Below are positions 20,650-32,081 of a stretch of DNA of 64,000 bases, one piece after another. The position numbers were made by a program, and so were the translations under genes. The DNA lies in contig OY726559.1 of assembly GCA_963383645.1 (NCBI GenBank), forward strand, positions 125,575,721 to 125,639,720, read 5' to 3'. This DNA is from Muscardinus avellanarius. Its lineage: Eukaryota > Chordata > Mammalia > Rodentia > Gliridae. The stretch's first letter is position 1. The number at the start of each line of letters is the position of its first letter. A model generated the notes under the pieces. The model worked only from the letters and a program-made list of their open reading frames with translations, was not told where the DNA came from and searched no databases.

Positions 20650-22316
20650 TATCCCGAGAGTCAATATACTATTTTCTATTTTGCAAATTTGAGAAGCATG
20701 GATTTTTAAAAATGTAGCCTTTGGATTTAGAAATTTGGCTATTCGGTTACTTTGGGTTTTTGATACGGCTCTGTACCAAACTGTCTTTTAAAACTGTCTC
20801 TCAAGTTTCTCGAGAGGGAAAATGTAGATGCTCTCACTTTCCCTCTTGGCTTGTCTGGTCTGAGGTTTTGGAGAAGCCTAAACACTTGAAGGAAAGCTGT
20901 TGGTACCTGATGCTCAGGGTGACTTAAATATGATAGCAGCCGGATTCATTCCTTTAAATGGATAAGAACGCGAGGGTCTTGGAAGCATGAATCAGGCCCA
21001 GTGCTCAAGCAGGATAAGGTGGGGTGGGGGGGCAAGAGTCCAGGCTAGTGCTGTAGACAGTAGGTTTTATGTTGGTTTATGCAAGGTCAGGGATGGGAGG
21101 CTGTGCAGAGTGGATGGGATGAGGAATGGCTTATACTTTTACAAATGAGAACTCCCTTTGTCAACAGCATTCAGTTAAATGGAAAGGATCAGGATCTTAA
21201 ATTCTTAATATAAATGCCAATTAATTTTTTTTCTTCTAAAAGCCACATATGCAGAGAGACACCTAGACAAAAACAAAACAAAAAACAACCCAACCCACCG
21301 GCTGTGAAGCCTCAAAGGGGATGCATTTGTTTCGTTTAAACTAACAACAAATTATCTAATTAATATGTTTCAATTACTGCATGAAAGGGGCAGCCCCTGG
21401 ACCCCCTGCCGTGGGGCCACAATAGCCCCAGAGCCCACTCTAGGAATTTACAATAACTTCACATCTGTTTCTTTATTTTCCACTTTCTGAGTCTAAAACT
21501 CCTCTCAAGATCACTTCAAACCATGGCCCAAGTTATGAAATATGTCCCAGTGTTAAAGGGGGATGAAACTTTGCCCAGGGATGCTTCATTTGCTAGCAAA
21601 AAAAAAAAAGTGAATGCCCATTGAAGAGCATTAAACAAATATATTAGAATTCTGTCACTTTATGCAATTGAGTAGATCAAATGAAGGGTCCGGGCCACTT
21701 CATTCAATCTCATTCACTCGAATAGAAAATGCAAAGAATAGCAACCCGAGACTGGGCCACCGATGTAGATTTAGCTCCTTTTTACTGGGAGACAAAAAGG
21801 CTGAATTTTCACAAACACATTGCTGACTCGGGGACTAGGAAACCAGCACTGGAACCCCTTTGGAATTTAAATTCATTTTATCTTCCTCTCTCTTTGCGAG
21901 AATCTGTTTGCACTACAGTGTGAGATGCAGCAGGCATCCTCTGGCTTGAGAAAAACATGGGGGAGGGAAAGAAAGTGAGTAGGGGGCCGGCACTGTGGGA
22001 CTCTTGGGATTCCCAAGAAACTCCGCATCAATTCACACTCAGGGCTGAGGCAATAAGTTTGATTTAAGCAAATCTTTACCTACACCAATACAAACATCAT
22101 CATATCACACGCGTCTCCCAGGCTCTTACTCCTTGCTTGGCTGGGATTACACAAACATTGTTTTCAAAGACCAGAATCACAGCTGGGTCATTGGTTTTCT
22201 TCTTTCAACTAATATCTGCCCATTGGTGTGACACCAGATATAAAAGCTGAGCTTGGACCTCACCTGCTCTGCCTTTCATTGTCTGTATCTTGACCTCTGC
22301 ATTCCCTTTCCCTAGC

Positions 22317-22321
<5 letters not shown>

Positions 22322-22367
<46 letters not shown>
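22322..22367 (+). repeat. (CA)n microsatellite
   Basis: About 22 perfect AC/CA units. Confidence 0.97.
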
Positions 22368-23089
22368 TGCTTTTTCTAGTGCTCTCTGATGGTTAGGCAA
22401 GGTTATGTCAGAGTAATTGAGATACTCTTGCGGGCATACTCCTGTCTTGTGTCTTCCATGATGGATATTTTTGTTCTCATGAACTTTATAGACTCCTTAG
22501 AAAGCTTGCAGTGCCTATTACAGCTGCTTCCAGAGGCAGAGTGGGAAAGAGAAAGAAGGAAGCTTCTCATTTTCTAAGGTGTGACTGCAGAGGAATGAGC
22601 GGACTTTTTCAAACGTGAAACATAAAGATGTACAGGAGAAAACATTTGGAGAGTTTTCTTTTGTAGTTTAAATTTTTGTCTTGTACCACTTCCAAGGTAC
22701 ATTGGGACTGTGAGCACTTTTCATTTTATCTGGAAGATTTATAAGGTTATATTTACACTTCATGTTATACTTTGGATGGGTGTCTGGAGTGGGAATGGGA
22801 GAAGGGAGGGAAAGTAGCTCCGACCTACAGATAAAAAAAAAAAAAAAGATGTTAAAAAATAGTTGGTCGTTTCATAATGAGAAGCTATCAAACTCATTAG
22901 AACTAAAAATAAATCAACCAGAAATTATCCATGGAAAATTGGAGTTGTCTAAATAAAACCTTCCTTAGCACGTTTTCCTTCCAGAACACCATCAGGACTA
23001 TTTGGACAAAGGGTTCTTCTTTGGGACCGGCTCCTTTTGCCTTTGTCTGCAGATAACTGATGTGAAATCAGTTGCAAGCTTTGGAAGGA

Positions 23090-23490
23090 ACAAACTCTCA
23101 GAGCATTAATTAGAGCAGATTAAGCTCACAGATAAAAAAAAAAAGCATTCTTTAAATATCTGTTGTTTGGAGACATTGTAATTTTAATTCAGGCTCTGCA
23201 GCCTGTATATTTTTATTTACTCAGTTAATTTCTTCCCTAGAGTGTTCCCTGTTCACTAGATTTACTAAGGTATACAGTAGAAAAAAATGTTCATTCGCAG
23301 AAATAATTCTTTCCAAATTCTGCTCTGGCTCCAGCTTTCTCTCTTCTTCATGCAATACAATGCATTTGTCTGACAACGCATATAAAAAAAGTTCAACAAA
23401 GGATCTTAATTTTGTGCCACTTAGAAGAAGCTTAGTATTTATTAAGTAGTATCCAGAGTGTTTTGCATTAATTAGAGCAGCTCCTTGGAG
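23090..23490. promoter_or_regulatory. Candidate enhancer with duplicated homeodomain motif
   Basis: The 16-mer GCATTAATTAGAGCAG occurs twice, exactly, at 23103-23118 and 23465-23480. It contains the homeodomain core TAATTA. The block also contains TGTAATTTTAATTCAGG and is repeat-free. Two identical copies 362 bp apart in otherwise unrelated sequence suggest constrained binding sites. Confidence 0.4.
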
Positions 23491-24019
23491 AGACATTACA
23501 CCATGAATGTTTTCACAGGCCAGGAGAACTCCCAGCATCGGAGCCCCCCAATCAGCCCTGCCTGCCACAGTGGAGCCAGAGTGGTAAAGGGCGGGCTCCT
23601 GGGAAGACCAAGACACGCTTCAACTGACAAACTAAAGATCTATGCAAAGCAAAGAAATGATTATTGACAAGTTTCCTATTACCATGGTATTTATGTCAGC
23701 TAGCAGAAAAAAATAAGAGAAAAAGAAAGCAAAAAATAATATTTTGCCTCAAGATTTCAGGCATGAGTTTGGGGGAAAAACTGACAGGTGCCCCCCCCCA
23801 CCCCCACGCTGAGTGGCTAAGGGAGGGTGAGTAAAATGTTTCTATGACCACCTAGAAGCTACTAAAACTCTCCTTTTTATGTTGTGGATTAGTGGAAGAG
23901 AAAGGGCAGGCAGAAGCCAGAGAGAAGAGAAATTTCTTTCAGGCAAGGATAAATTTTTCTTACTCTCAGATTGTCCTGTCTCTGCAGTGATTCCTGTTCC
24001 TAGCACACAATTGATGGCT

Positions 24020-24340
24020 TAAGTAATTAGGACTTTTGAAAATAGCTCTGTTGTTTTAGCTTAGGAACAAATTCTATGCTTTTGTTCCAGGTGTTAGTAA
24101 GTGAGAGTATTGACAGAGATGACGTTTCTGCTGTGATGCTAAATTCATACGATTAAAACACATGAAATGTATTTAAATTTACTTGTGGATGCTATTGACC
24201 TTAATAAAAAGAGAATCCCTTCTATAAAACATGAAAATAAAAATGATTAACTTTGACATAGAAAGACAAACAGCAATTTGATTAATTATGTTGCTAATTA
24301 TTCTTTGCGGTGTAGCTAAACGTTATCAAATTTTTAAAAT
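24020..24340. promoter_or_regulatory. Candidate enhancer
   Basis: AT-rich block with AAGTAATTAGGAC, AATTTGATTAATTATGTTGC and GCTAATTATTC. It ends exactly where the SINE-rich territory begins (ID element at 24348). Inferred from motif density and absence of repeats. Confidence 0.35.
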
Positions 24341-24347
24341 GACGGAT

Positions 24348-24436
24348 GCTGGGGCTGAGGATGTCGCTCGGTGGTAGCGGGCTTGCCTAGCATGCACAAG
24401 GCCCAGGGTTCAATTCCCAGCAGCACTGGGGGGAAA
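24348..24436 (+). mobile_element. ID SINE (tRNA-Ala-derived monomer)
   Basis: GGGGCTGAGGATGTCGCTCG, GCTTGCCTAGCATGCACAAG, CAGGGTTCAATTCCCAGCA: close to the rodent ID consensus, with A box and B box visible. It has no B1 half. First SINE downstream of the FOXB1 clear zone. Confidence 0.92.
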
Positions 24437-25194
24437 AAGCTAAATAAATCATATAAAATAATTAGTTGGAATCTCATTGCCATGAGAAATAGCACCATTT
24501 AGGCAGAGAGTTGCCTTGATAGGTAATTGGTTTTGTTCTATTTCATAGAGAAATTGAGATTTTACTATAGAAACAATACATTATAAAAATGTTTTTTACA
24601 CTTTTCCCATGTAGATTTAAAAATAGCCCATTTTCCTTTTAGCTTTTCCATAGCTATAATCAACATAATGCATTTTTATTTCTTGCATCTCTCCAGCAGT
24701 ATATCATAAACATTTTCTCAAGTAGTCACACGGTTTCCATTTCCATCAATTTTAATGGTTGTATTTTGTGCCATTGAGGAAATTTCCTTTGTTGGGAGCA
24801 TCAATGACATTTTTAGGTTTTGTTTGTTTGGTCGATTGGTTTTGCTAATACAAAGACTGTTGCAATGAATATCTTTTATACCTGACTAGACACTATTTTC
24901 AATGACGTAATATACATTAGCTTTGGCATTCTGAGATCCTTAACAGCTTCCTCAAGATTCATTAATGTAATTTATTTCAGGATTTCAGCTTTGGCTCTTG
25001 TAACTCCATTTCTATCTCTTCTGCACCCAGGAATCCAGAGCACAATTTCCTTGCCTTCGAATCATAAAGACACAGAACCTTAGAGTTGGAAAGGTCTTTG
25101 AAAACCCCAAGTAATTAAATTCCTGTATTTAATTCATTTGGCCAAGTCCTCTGATATAGTCTTTTTTCTGAATCAGAAGACCAGAGTGAAGTTT
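24437..25194. other. Non-coding DNA with probable old L1 fragment
   Basis: AT-rich. 24650-24900 (GCAATGAATATCTTTTATAC and neighbours) resembles the complement of decayed ancient L1 3' regions. 25070-25120 (ACAGAACCTTAGAGTTGGAA) resembles a widespread old mammalian repeat I cannot name. No gene. Confidence 0.35.
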
Positions 25195-25460
25195 TAAAAG
25201 TAAAAGTTCAGAGCCTGGCATGGTGGCGCATGCTTATAATCCCCGCACTTGGGAGGCTGAGACAGGAGGATCACACAGGTTCAAAGCTAGCCTCAGCTAC
25301 TTACTGAGGCTCTCAGCAACTTAGACCCTGTTTCCAAATAAAATATAAAAATGGGTCTGGGAGTATAGCCCGAAGGTAGAAAGCCTCTGGGTTCCACCCC
25401 CCAGTACCACCAATAAATAAATAAATAAATAAATAAATAAAAATAAAAGTAAAAGTTCAG
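25195..25460 (+). mobile_element. B1-dID SINE with perfect 17-bp target-site duplication
   Basis: SINE body 25212-25443, complete dimer with an (AAAT)n tail. TAAAAGTAAAAGTTCAG flanks it at 25195-25211 and 25444-25460. The TTTT/AAAAG integration site fits the L1 endonuclease preference. A clean duplication points to a relatively recent insertion. Confidence 0.95.
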
Positions 25461-26880
25461 TCCTACTACAGGTGCCAGACAAGTGCAACTGAAATATTTT
25501 TTAATTACAAAAAGTATTCAAATTGTGAAAACGATAGGCTTTATCAGCAGTGTGAGTGCACATGATTTTAAGGCATTGTGTACAACATGTCACCCAGTAC
25601 CCTTTATAAGTGGGGTTCTTTAACAGCTGTGAAACTAGAGAAAACTGTCACTGCTCACCTGAATTAGAACCATTTAAGTTCCTGATGGAGTCCCCAAACT
25701 AAAGACAGCTTCCAACAGATTGCCTGCGGTCTCGAGGGTCCAGGCCCATGGCAGGTGTTGACTGCTCTGTTTCTGGGGTGCTTCGTATGGGAGACTTGGG
25801 GGATGCGATGGCAAACCAGCCAAGGGACCTGAGCTGCAGGCTTCGCTTCTTTATCAGAGCGTGTCCTTTAGCCCTTTCTTGTTGGCTAAAGTCTTGTCTG
25901 ACTTCCCCACTCCAGTTTCTTGGGGTGGTATTTGTTTTTAGTAAAGTCCCTTAATAATGTGTGAGGTTGGAACAGACCCAGGCAGAAGAATGAGCATGTT
26001 GCCCCCCTCCCAGGAGAGTGCCATGATTTGTGGCTAAGATTAAAACTCTTCTCGAATTGGAATCAATGTCTTTGGTGAGAAAAAAAATCATGAACCCAAG
26101 CCCTTTGTTCACTGCTACTTTTCCATAGTGTCTGAACAATTCCACTCAGCAGCCCTTGCACTGATGATTCCACCCCAGCTTGGCTCACAGTACAGAGAGG
26201 AGAGATCTAAGAGGAGGGAGAAGGGCCCTAAGGGGAGAAGGAGAGGCTGGAGGGCGCCGCTCTGCTCTGCGGCACAGGGCCCTTTCTATAAGCCCCAGGA
26301 AGTCTCACCACGCGTTCTTCCCCTCACTGCAAGCCAGTCTGATTCCATATGATCCAATCAACTGGACAAATATTACCACCAAGGATTTCCTGCCACAAGC
26401 ATCACATACCAAGTCCTCCGAGACAATTTCCTGGTCTGAAGACCTGAAGTTGCATGTTAGCTTTATCACCATTTAGCCAAATTGTAGAGTCTCTGGCTCT
26501 GTTAGCCATGTCTTTTAGATGGGAAAGCTAAGGGCTTTTCGAAGGCTTGTTTTTACTCATCAAGTGGAGCATAGTAAATTAAAATGCGCTGATGTATCGT
26601 GACAAGTTGGGCTACTATTTCTATTTATGACAGAGGAATAAAAATATTAGGCATAGTTATTAGAGATTCTCTTGCCCAAAAGGAATTTAGTCTTAAGCTC
26701 TTGAGACAGGTACAGACTTGCAGAGGGAAGAGCTGTCTGAGTTTTATGTCATTGTGATTTATTTTTTAACCCCCAGCTTTTCCTGCCTGCTCTCCTGCCC
26801 CCACCCTCCTGAAACTGAAGTAACTTGGCAGTGAACGTGGTAGGGGTAAGGGAAATAGTTATTCTTTTCGTACCTTCTCC
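25461..26880. other. Intergenic, nothing recognised
   Basis: Unique-looking DNA without a supported gene. Overlapping frames at 26128-26476 have no recognisable domain. Confidence 0.4.
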
Positions 26881-27066
26881 AAACTGGGCCTCTTCCCAGT
26901 ACTTGGGAGGCCGAGACAGGAGGGTCATAGGTTCTAATCCAGCCTCAAATTTAGTCTCTTGGCAACCTAGTGAGACGCTGTTCCAAAATAAAAAATAAAA
27001 TAAGGCTGGGTGTGTAGCTTGGAGGTAGAAAACCTCTGGGTTCAATCCCCACCACCAAAAAAAGTA
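26881..27066 (+). mobile_element. B1-dID SINE, 5'-truncated
   Basis: Starts inside the left half (CCCAGTACTTGGGAGG), passes CTAGTGAGACGCTGTTCC and ends with ID-half GGGTGTGTAGCTTGGAGG and a short A tail. Confidence 0.88.
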
Positions 27067-27079
27067 AACAAAAAGACCC

Positions 27080-27190
27080 CAATTTGAAAACAGGTCTTGA
27101 CAAGTTGCTGAGGCTGACCTCAAACATACAACCCTCCTGTCTCAGCCTTCCAAGTGTTGGGATTACAGGCCGGAGCCACTATGCCTGGCT
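27080..27190 (-). mobile_element. B1-half SINE fragment
   Basis: Complement of the B1-like left half: TTGCTGAGGCTGACCTCAAA, CTGTCTCAGCCTTCC, GGGATTACAGGC, CTATGCCTGGC. The ID half is missing. Adjacent to an oppositely oriented SINE. Confidence 0.85.
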
Positions 27191-27260
27191 AATCCTTTTT
27201 ACTTTAAAAGCAAAAGAATGAGTTCTAGGAATTTCAGAATAGTCAATGATTTAAAAAATA

Positions 27261-27478
27261 GAGCCGGCCATGGTGGCACATGCTTGTAATCCCAGCATTC
27301 GGGAGGCTGAGAACAGAGGATTGCGGTTCGCGGACAGCCTCAGCTACTTAGTGAGGCTCTCTGAAACTCAGTGAGACCCGGTTTCAAAATAAAGAATAAA
27401 AATAGGGCTGGGGGTGTAGCTCAGAGGTCGAATGCCGCTGGGTTTCATCCCCAGACCCGCCAAAAAAAAAAAAAAAAA
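27261..27478 (+). mobile_element. B1-dID SINE
   Basis: Complete dimer: GGCCATGGTGGCACATGC, AGTGAGACCCGGTTTC, GGGGGTGTAGCTCAGAGG, A16 tail. Confidence 0.93.
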
Positions 27479-27604
27479 TAGAATGAAAGGAACAGAATGA
27501 CTGAACTTAGAGAAACTATATACAAAGCAAAATAATACATTTTTTGGCCAATGTACAAATTATTGATCCAGGTAATACTTTTTCATATCCTTTTCATGAA
27601 CCTC

Positions 27605-27830
27605 GTGGGTTTGCAGCACTGAGCTAAGCAATTTAGCCTGGCTCTCAGCAACTTAGCAAAATCCTGTTTCCATGGAAGAAATAAAATTTTAAAAAGTTAA
27701 GAAAGAGAAAAAAGGAAGGAAGAGAAAAAGAAAAGAAAGCAAAAGGGCTGGTGATGTAGCTGAGAAGTAGAATGCCCTGGGTTCAATCCCCAGCCCTAAA
27801 ATAAACAACAAACAGAAATAAAAATAAAAA
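27605..27830 (+). mobile_element. Diverged B1-dID SINE with expanded A-rich linker
   Basis: Left half is only partly preserved (CTCAGCAACTTAGCAAAATC). An expanded GAAAGGAA-rich linker separates it from an intact ID-like half (GGGCTGGTGATGTAGCTGAG, GGGTTCAATCCCCAGCCC). Confidence 0.75.
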
Positions 27831-27885
27831 AAATAAAAAAGGATTGGTTGTGTTGTTTGGAAAAGATTCAGCATTTGATGTCCTC

Positions 27886-27899
27886 TCTCTCTCTCTCAC

Positions 27900-27941
<42 letters not shown>

Positions 27942-27948
27942 ACACACA
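27886..27948 (+). repeat. (CT)n(CA)n compound microsatellite
   Basis: Short CT run followed by about 20 AC units with one interruption. Confidence 0.93.
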
Positions 27949-28530
27949 GCTTTATGAATGAATATATCCTTGTTATTTGATGTATTTTTTTTGTCACAAG
28001 TAAATGAAAACTTCATTCAGCCTGGTTGGATATTATGTTTAGCCCTGAATCTACCCTGTTCATTTCTTCAAGGAAGTCACTGGGTAGGGCAGGGGTAACT
28101 GTATGTTACACAGATAAATGCATGAAACTCAAAGCAATGAGCTACAGAATAACTGGTGTCCTAGACAGTTTCAGGCATTTCCAGTAGTAGCTTCACTAAT
28201 ATGGGAATGACTTCATTCCTGCTCTAGGTCACATTTTGAATTTTCTTCAGATGATTCTTGAAGAGTCATAATTAATAGTAAATTAGTCACAGCAACTCTA
28301 TCCAACAACTGAAGCCAAGAGTTTCCTCTTGCTTGAGGTTGCAATGGTCTCTGTTCAACACTAACTTTCCATACTGAATATTTTACAGATTTTGATACAG
28401 GATCAAATTTTATTTCCCCAATGAATCTAGATGTTTTCACAGGTGTATTATTTCAAAACAACACAACATCCAGATTTTCCCTCCCCCCCTCCCTCCCTCT
28501 CTCCCTCTTCTTTCCCTCTTTCCTTTATTT
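27949..28530. other. Intergenic, nothing recognised
   Basis: Unique-looking DNA without a supported gene. A pyrimidine run (CCCTCC) at 28480-28530 leads into the next SINE's tail. Confidence 0.4.
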
Positions 28531-28712
28531 TTTTATTTTTTGTGGTACTGGTGATTGAACATTTTGCCTCTGAGACATACCCCCCACCAAACAGGGCCTC
28601 ACTAAGTTGTGTAGGGCCTCACTAAGTAGCTGAGGCTGGCTTTGAACCTGCGATCCTCCTTTCTCAGACTCCCAAGTACAGGGATTTTACAAGTGTATGC
28701 CACCACGCCTGG
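28531..28712 (-). mobile_element. B1-dID SINE
   Basis: Complement of a dimer: GGTACTGGTGATTGAACAT (ID half), GGCCTCACTAAGTAGCTGAG, GCCACCACGCCTGGC. A T-rich tail precedes it. GGCCTCACTAAGT occurs twice, an internal duplication usual in the family. Confidence 0.92.
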
Positions 28713-29044
28713 CTTTCTTTATTATTATTATTATTTTTTTTTTACCAGAGTATCTATTCACTAAAATATATAACCTTCTGCGTCAGAAAGCTGACTTCCA
28801 GAAAATATTAATTTTGATCAATCCAAAAAGGTTCTTTAGTTCAAGTTTTCTAATAGCTCCTTGAAAGTGGGGATCTCTGAAGATGCCAGTATCTCCACTG
28901 TCATAGTTAGGTTGCCTTAGAGGGCAAACTGCAAAACCCTCAAGTGTTGGTGTGTGTGATTGGTTGTTGTTTAGGATACTTAACTGACAAAAATGAATGA
29001 AATAATGTAATTTTAACAATGATAATGACAAAGGATGTGGCTTA

Positions 29045-29240
29045 GTGAAAGGAGCAGGTCTTAGATAGATGCAAGTTCATTTCCTAACTGTGCCTCCTTG
29101 GCCCAAATACCAAGCACATTGTGGCCCCAGTTTCTTTCCCTGCAAAATGGGGGTAAGACTTCTCTTCTGTTGAGATGTACACAGTAAATGAACTACCACC
29201 TGCATGGTGCTTAGTCCATAGCTGATGTTTACTACATGAT
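29045..29240 (+). mobile_element. MIR SINE fragment
   Basis: CCCCAGTTTCTTTCCCTGCA, AAAATGGGGGTAAGACT and ATGGTGCTTAGTCCATAGCT match the MIR core and 3' part. Ancient mammalian repeat, inactive. Confidence 0.65.
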
Positions 29241-30859
29241 TGCCACCTTTAGTTATAATAAATACCTTACTATCCCATACTTGGTTATTGCTTTGAAAAG
29301 TTTCAAAGCATGATACCTTGGTCAACATTCTCACTGTTATAATCCAAAACAATGACCATACAGCTTAGAGCAAGGAAGACTTATTTGCTCAAAGTTGTCT
29401 TGCAGATTTCGGGTTCAGTCCATGCCAGGCTGGGTGAGTGGAGCTCAGGGCAAGGTGGTGGGAAGCAGAGAGAGAGAGCAGTGCTCCACTCCAACTGCAG
29501 AGGCCCTGCTTGCAACACTGTACCTTGTTCTAAATGCAAAGCATCACTCTTGGTGCTGTGTTTAGCATCCTGAGCTGAGTGCTTGGCCTGAGCTCTGTTT
29601 GTGCACCTACTTGTACAAGCCTGGCAGAATACACAAGTCATTTCCACCTGTAGCTTTGTTAACTTCAAGGAGGTCACAGGCAAAGACACAGAGCACTTAG
29701 GTAACAACAAGGAATGAAACCAATCATTCCACACAGCCAAAGAAAAAATTTAAAAAATAAAGTCCAGAATGAATTCCCAAACACATTAAATCAAGTGTTA
29801 CATAACCAGGAAGAAAGAGCTACAAGTCAAACCACCTCAGGCAATTTTAGCTTTCACCCCAATTTGGAACTTATAAAATTCTTCCATACTTTTTAAGGTA
29901 GAAAGAGAGCTGTTTGGATTTGATGACATCCATTTCCTAATGACTGGTCTTACGGATTCTAAAGTTCTATCAACACTCTGATGTTCCGTCTTAGGGAGGC
30001 AAAATCAAGGGAGAAATGTTCTGCACAAAACAAACCTCAGGCGTCCTCGAACAACCCTTGGGTTCTGAATCTGGTTCTTATTTTAATTCTAAAAACAACA
30101 CACAAGGCCTTAGAAGGTACGGGCTACCTCATGTTTATGCATGCAGCCCGGGAGAAGCTAGGACTTCCGATGCCTTTGATTCTGAATTGGCTGGAGAAAA
30201 CACGTACCTAAAGTTACTTACTGTAGATCCAGTTCTCCCTGCCCCCGCCTCACCTCGAACCTAAGGAAACCTTCAGCCTGCATCAATTTACAGCGGCACA
30301 CTTGACATGACTTTATTGGTATATCTTTCTTATGCATTTGACCAATCAAAATGATAATTTAGACAAACTGGGGATGGCAGAGAGCATTATCTGGCAATAT
30401 CTCATTATTATGCAAAAAATCAGATATTCACAGCAACTGTCTCATCTATTTATTGTTTGGTTACTCATCTGGAAATTTTAATACTTTCTTCAGGGGCAGG
30501 GACTGGCAATAAAAAAATAGACCTATATATCAAACCTTTAACTTCCAGCTATCATTGTGTGCCATAATACAGATGGAGTGGCTATCAGCAAGCTTTACTG
30601 TGTTGGTTTATTTCCTTCAACAGAGAACGCAGATTTAAATGGGATAAAGCAACAAAGTTGACTTAGGGTTGGAGAGCCCCTCTGAGCCTCCTGGTGCCTT
30701 TGCAAGCAGACCTAACGGGCAGTCACTGGCCTTCCCAGGAGCTGATGCCAATGGATGTTAGCAACTCAGAAGGGTGAAGCCAGGAGAAGGAAGGAGGGCT
30801 AAGGGCTTGCATTTGTCTTTGTTGTTTGTTTAGCAGTATCTCTATGGGTAATGTTCCCC
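29241..30859. other. Non-coding, includes candidate regulatory block
   Basis: No gene supported; the frames at 29352-29740 run antiparallel over one another and lack domains. 30290-30640 is entered separately. Confidence 0.4.
30290..30640. promoter_or_regulatory. Candidate distal enhancer
   Basis: Repeat-free AT-rich block with ATTTGACCAATCAAAATGAT, CTCATTATTATGCAAAAAAT and CTATTTATTGTTTGG. Its texture resembles conserved developmental elements, about 13 kb downstream of FOXB1. Unproven. Confidence 0.3.
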
Positions 30860-30992
30860 TTCTCAGGAACAAGTACTTATTTAATCTTCACCATATGCTT
30901 GTGAGGTTGGTACTGGTATTATCCCATTTTATGGATGGCGCAGAGTGGTTACATAATTTTCCCAGCTAGCAAGTGGTGAAAGCAGGATTTAA
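30860..30992 (-). mobile_element. MIR SINE fragment
   Basis: GTGAGGTTGGTACTGGTATT, ATCCCATTTTATGGATGG and CCAGCTAGCAAGTGG match the complement of the MIR core. Confidence 0.7.
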
Positions 30993-31003
30993 ATGTAGGT
31001 AGA

Positions 31004-31205
31004 TGCCAAGGCGTGGTGGCACATCCCTGTAATCTCAGTACTTCGGAGGCGGAGACAGGAGGATCATAGCTTCAAGGATAGCCTTGGAAACTTAGGGAGA
31101 CTCTTAGCAACTTAGAGAGACCCTGTTTCTAAGTAAAAAAAAAAATTAAATAGGGCTGGGGGTGTGACTTAGAGGTAGAATGCCCCTGGACACAATTCAC
31201 AGAAT
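31004..31205 (+). mobile_element. B1-dID SINE
   Basis: GGCGTGGTGGCACATCCCTG, AGAGAGACCCTGTTTC, A-rich linker, GGGGGTGTGACTTAGAGG. It lacks a clear A tail and is somewhat diverged. Confidence 0.88.
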
Positions 31206-31451
31206 CTCAATTTATCTTAAATTATTTAAATTACTTTATTTATTACAAATAAATAAACACATGGAGACAGAATTGTTTCAACACTTGTATGCATGACCAC
31301 TCTATTCTTCACGCCAGCTATATGGAAGTGTAATGGGAGGATGCAGCTGTTTCTGCTTTCATAGTCTATGCCAGAACTGTCAGTTGGTAGAGAATAAAGT
31401 GCAATTCATCAGAAGAGAATCCTATGAAGCATTTGCTAAGATTAGATCCAC

Positions 31452-31540
31452 AGGGCTGGGGATGTGACTGAATGGTGAAGCAATTGCCAGGATGCATAAA
31501 GCCCTGGGTTCAATCCTCAGCACTGCAAACAACAAAACAA
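31452..31540 (+). mobile_element. ID SINE monomer
   Basis: GGGCTGGGGATGTGACTGAA, GCCCTGGGTTCAATCCTCAG, then CACTGCAAACAACAAAAC. tRNA-Ala-like A and B boxes are recognisable. Confidence 0.85.
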
Positions 31541-31669
31541 GCGTACAGTGACACTCCCCCTACCCAAACAGATTCATAGACTGAGATCAACTGATTTAGC
31601 CAGTGGAGTTCAGGGACATGCATTGTAGCCTGTTTCCTAAGTGATTCTCTTTAACATTTTTCTTTTAAA

Positions 31670-31674
<5 letters not shown>

Positions 31675-31717
<43 letters not shown>
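31675..31717 (+). repeat. (TG)n microsatellite at SINE tail
   Basis: About 21 TG units directly joined to the 3' (tail) end of the minus-strand SINE that follows. It probably grew from the SINE's CA-rich tail. Confidence 0.95.
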
Positions 31718-31721
<4 letters not shown>

Positions 31722-31914
31722 GGGGATTGAATTCAGAGGCATTCTACCTTGAGCTATATCACCAACCCTTTTGTGTTTTGTTTTGTTTTGAAGCAAGGTC
31801 TTGCTAGGTTGCTGAGAGTCTTATAAATTGCCGAGGCTGGTCTTGAACTTGTGATCCTCTTGTCTGAGTCTCCCAAGTACTGGGATTATAGATGTGTGCC
31901 ACCATGCCCAGCCC
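31718..31914 (-). mobile_element. B1-dID SINE
   Basis: TACTGGGGATTGAATTCAGA, GGTCTTGCTAGGTTGCTGAG, GTGCCACCATGCCCAGCC, with a GTTTT-rich linker. Complete dimer in antisense. Confidence 0.92.
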
Positions 31915-31935
31915 TGAATAGTTCTTCTTTTTCTG

Positions 31936-31994
31936 TGTAGTACTGGGGATGGAATTCAGGGTCATTCTACCTCGGAGCCATCGTGCCTGGCTCT
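31936..31994 (-). mobile_element. SINE fragment with internal deletion
   Basis: An ID-half piece (GTACTGGGGATGGAATTCAG) runs straight into the left end (CGTGCCTGGCTC), leaving only about 58 bp. Either a deleted dimer or a truncated copy. Confidence 0.75.
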
Positions 31995-32081
31995 AAATAA
32001 TTCTTTATCACATCAGTGTTTGAGAACTACCAGAACAGATCTTCTGCTCTACAAGTCAAAATAATCTGCATTTTGTTCTGT

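Larger units (their letters stand above)
18641..22320. other. FOXB1 downstream flank, repeat-poor non-coding
   Basis: No gene or interspersed repeat recognised, only microsatellites at 20070 and 20605. The blocks 19330-19450 (CTAATGAAGTCAC, GGTGATTAACACTTTATTG) and 21340-21390 (AATTATCTAATTAATATGTT) are AT-rich with homeodomain cores and may be regulatory. Short open frames (20496, 20721, 21729) lack recognisable features. Confidence 0.45.
22368..24347. other. Repeat-poor non-coding DNA
   Basis: No gene recognised. It contains candidate regulatory blocks (23090-23490, 24020-24340), A runs at 22832 and 23133, and a C run at 23791. The 131-codon minus-strand frame at 23221-23616 overlaps the regulatory-looking block and has no recognised domain. 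Confidence 0.45.

Noticed and set aside
23221..23616. 131-codon minus-strand frame
   Set aside because: It overlaps a repeat-free regulatory-looking block. No recognised domain, and the length is not exceptional for this window.
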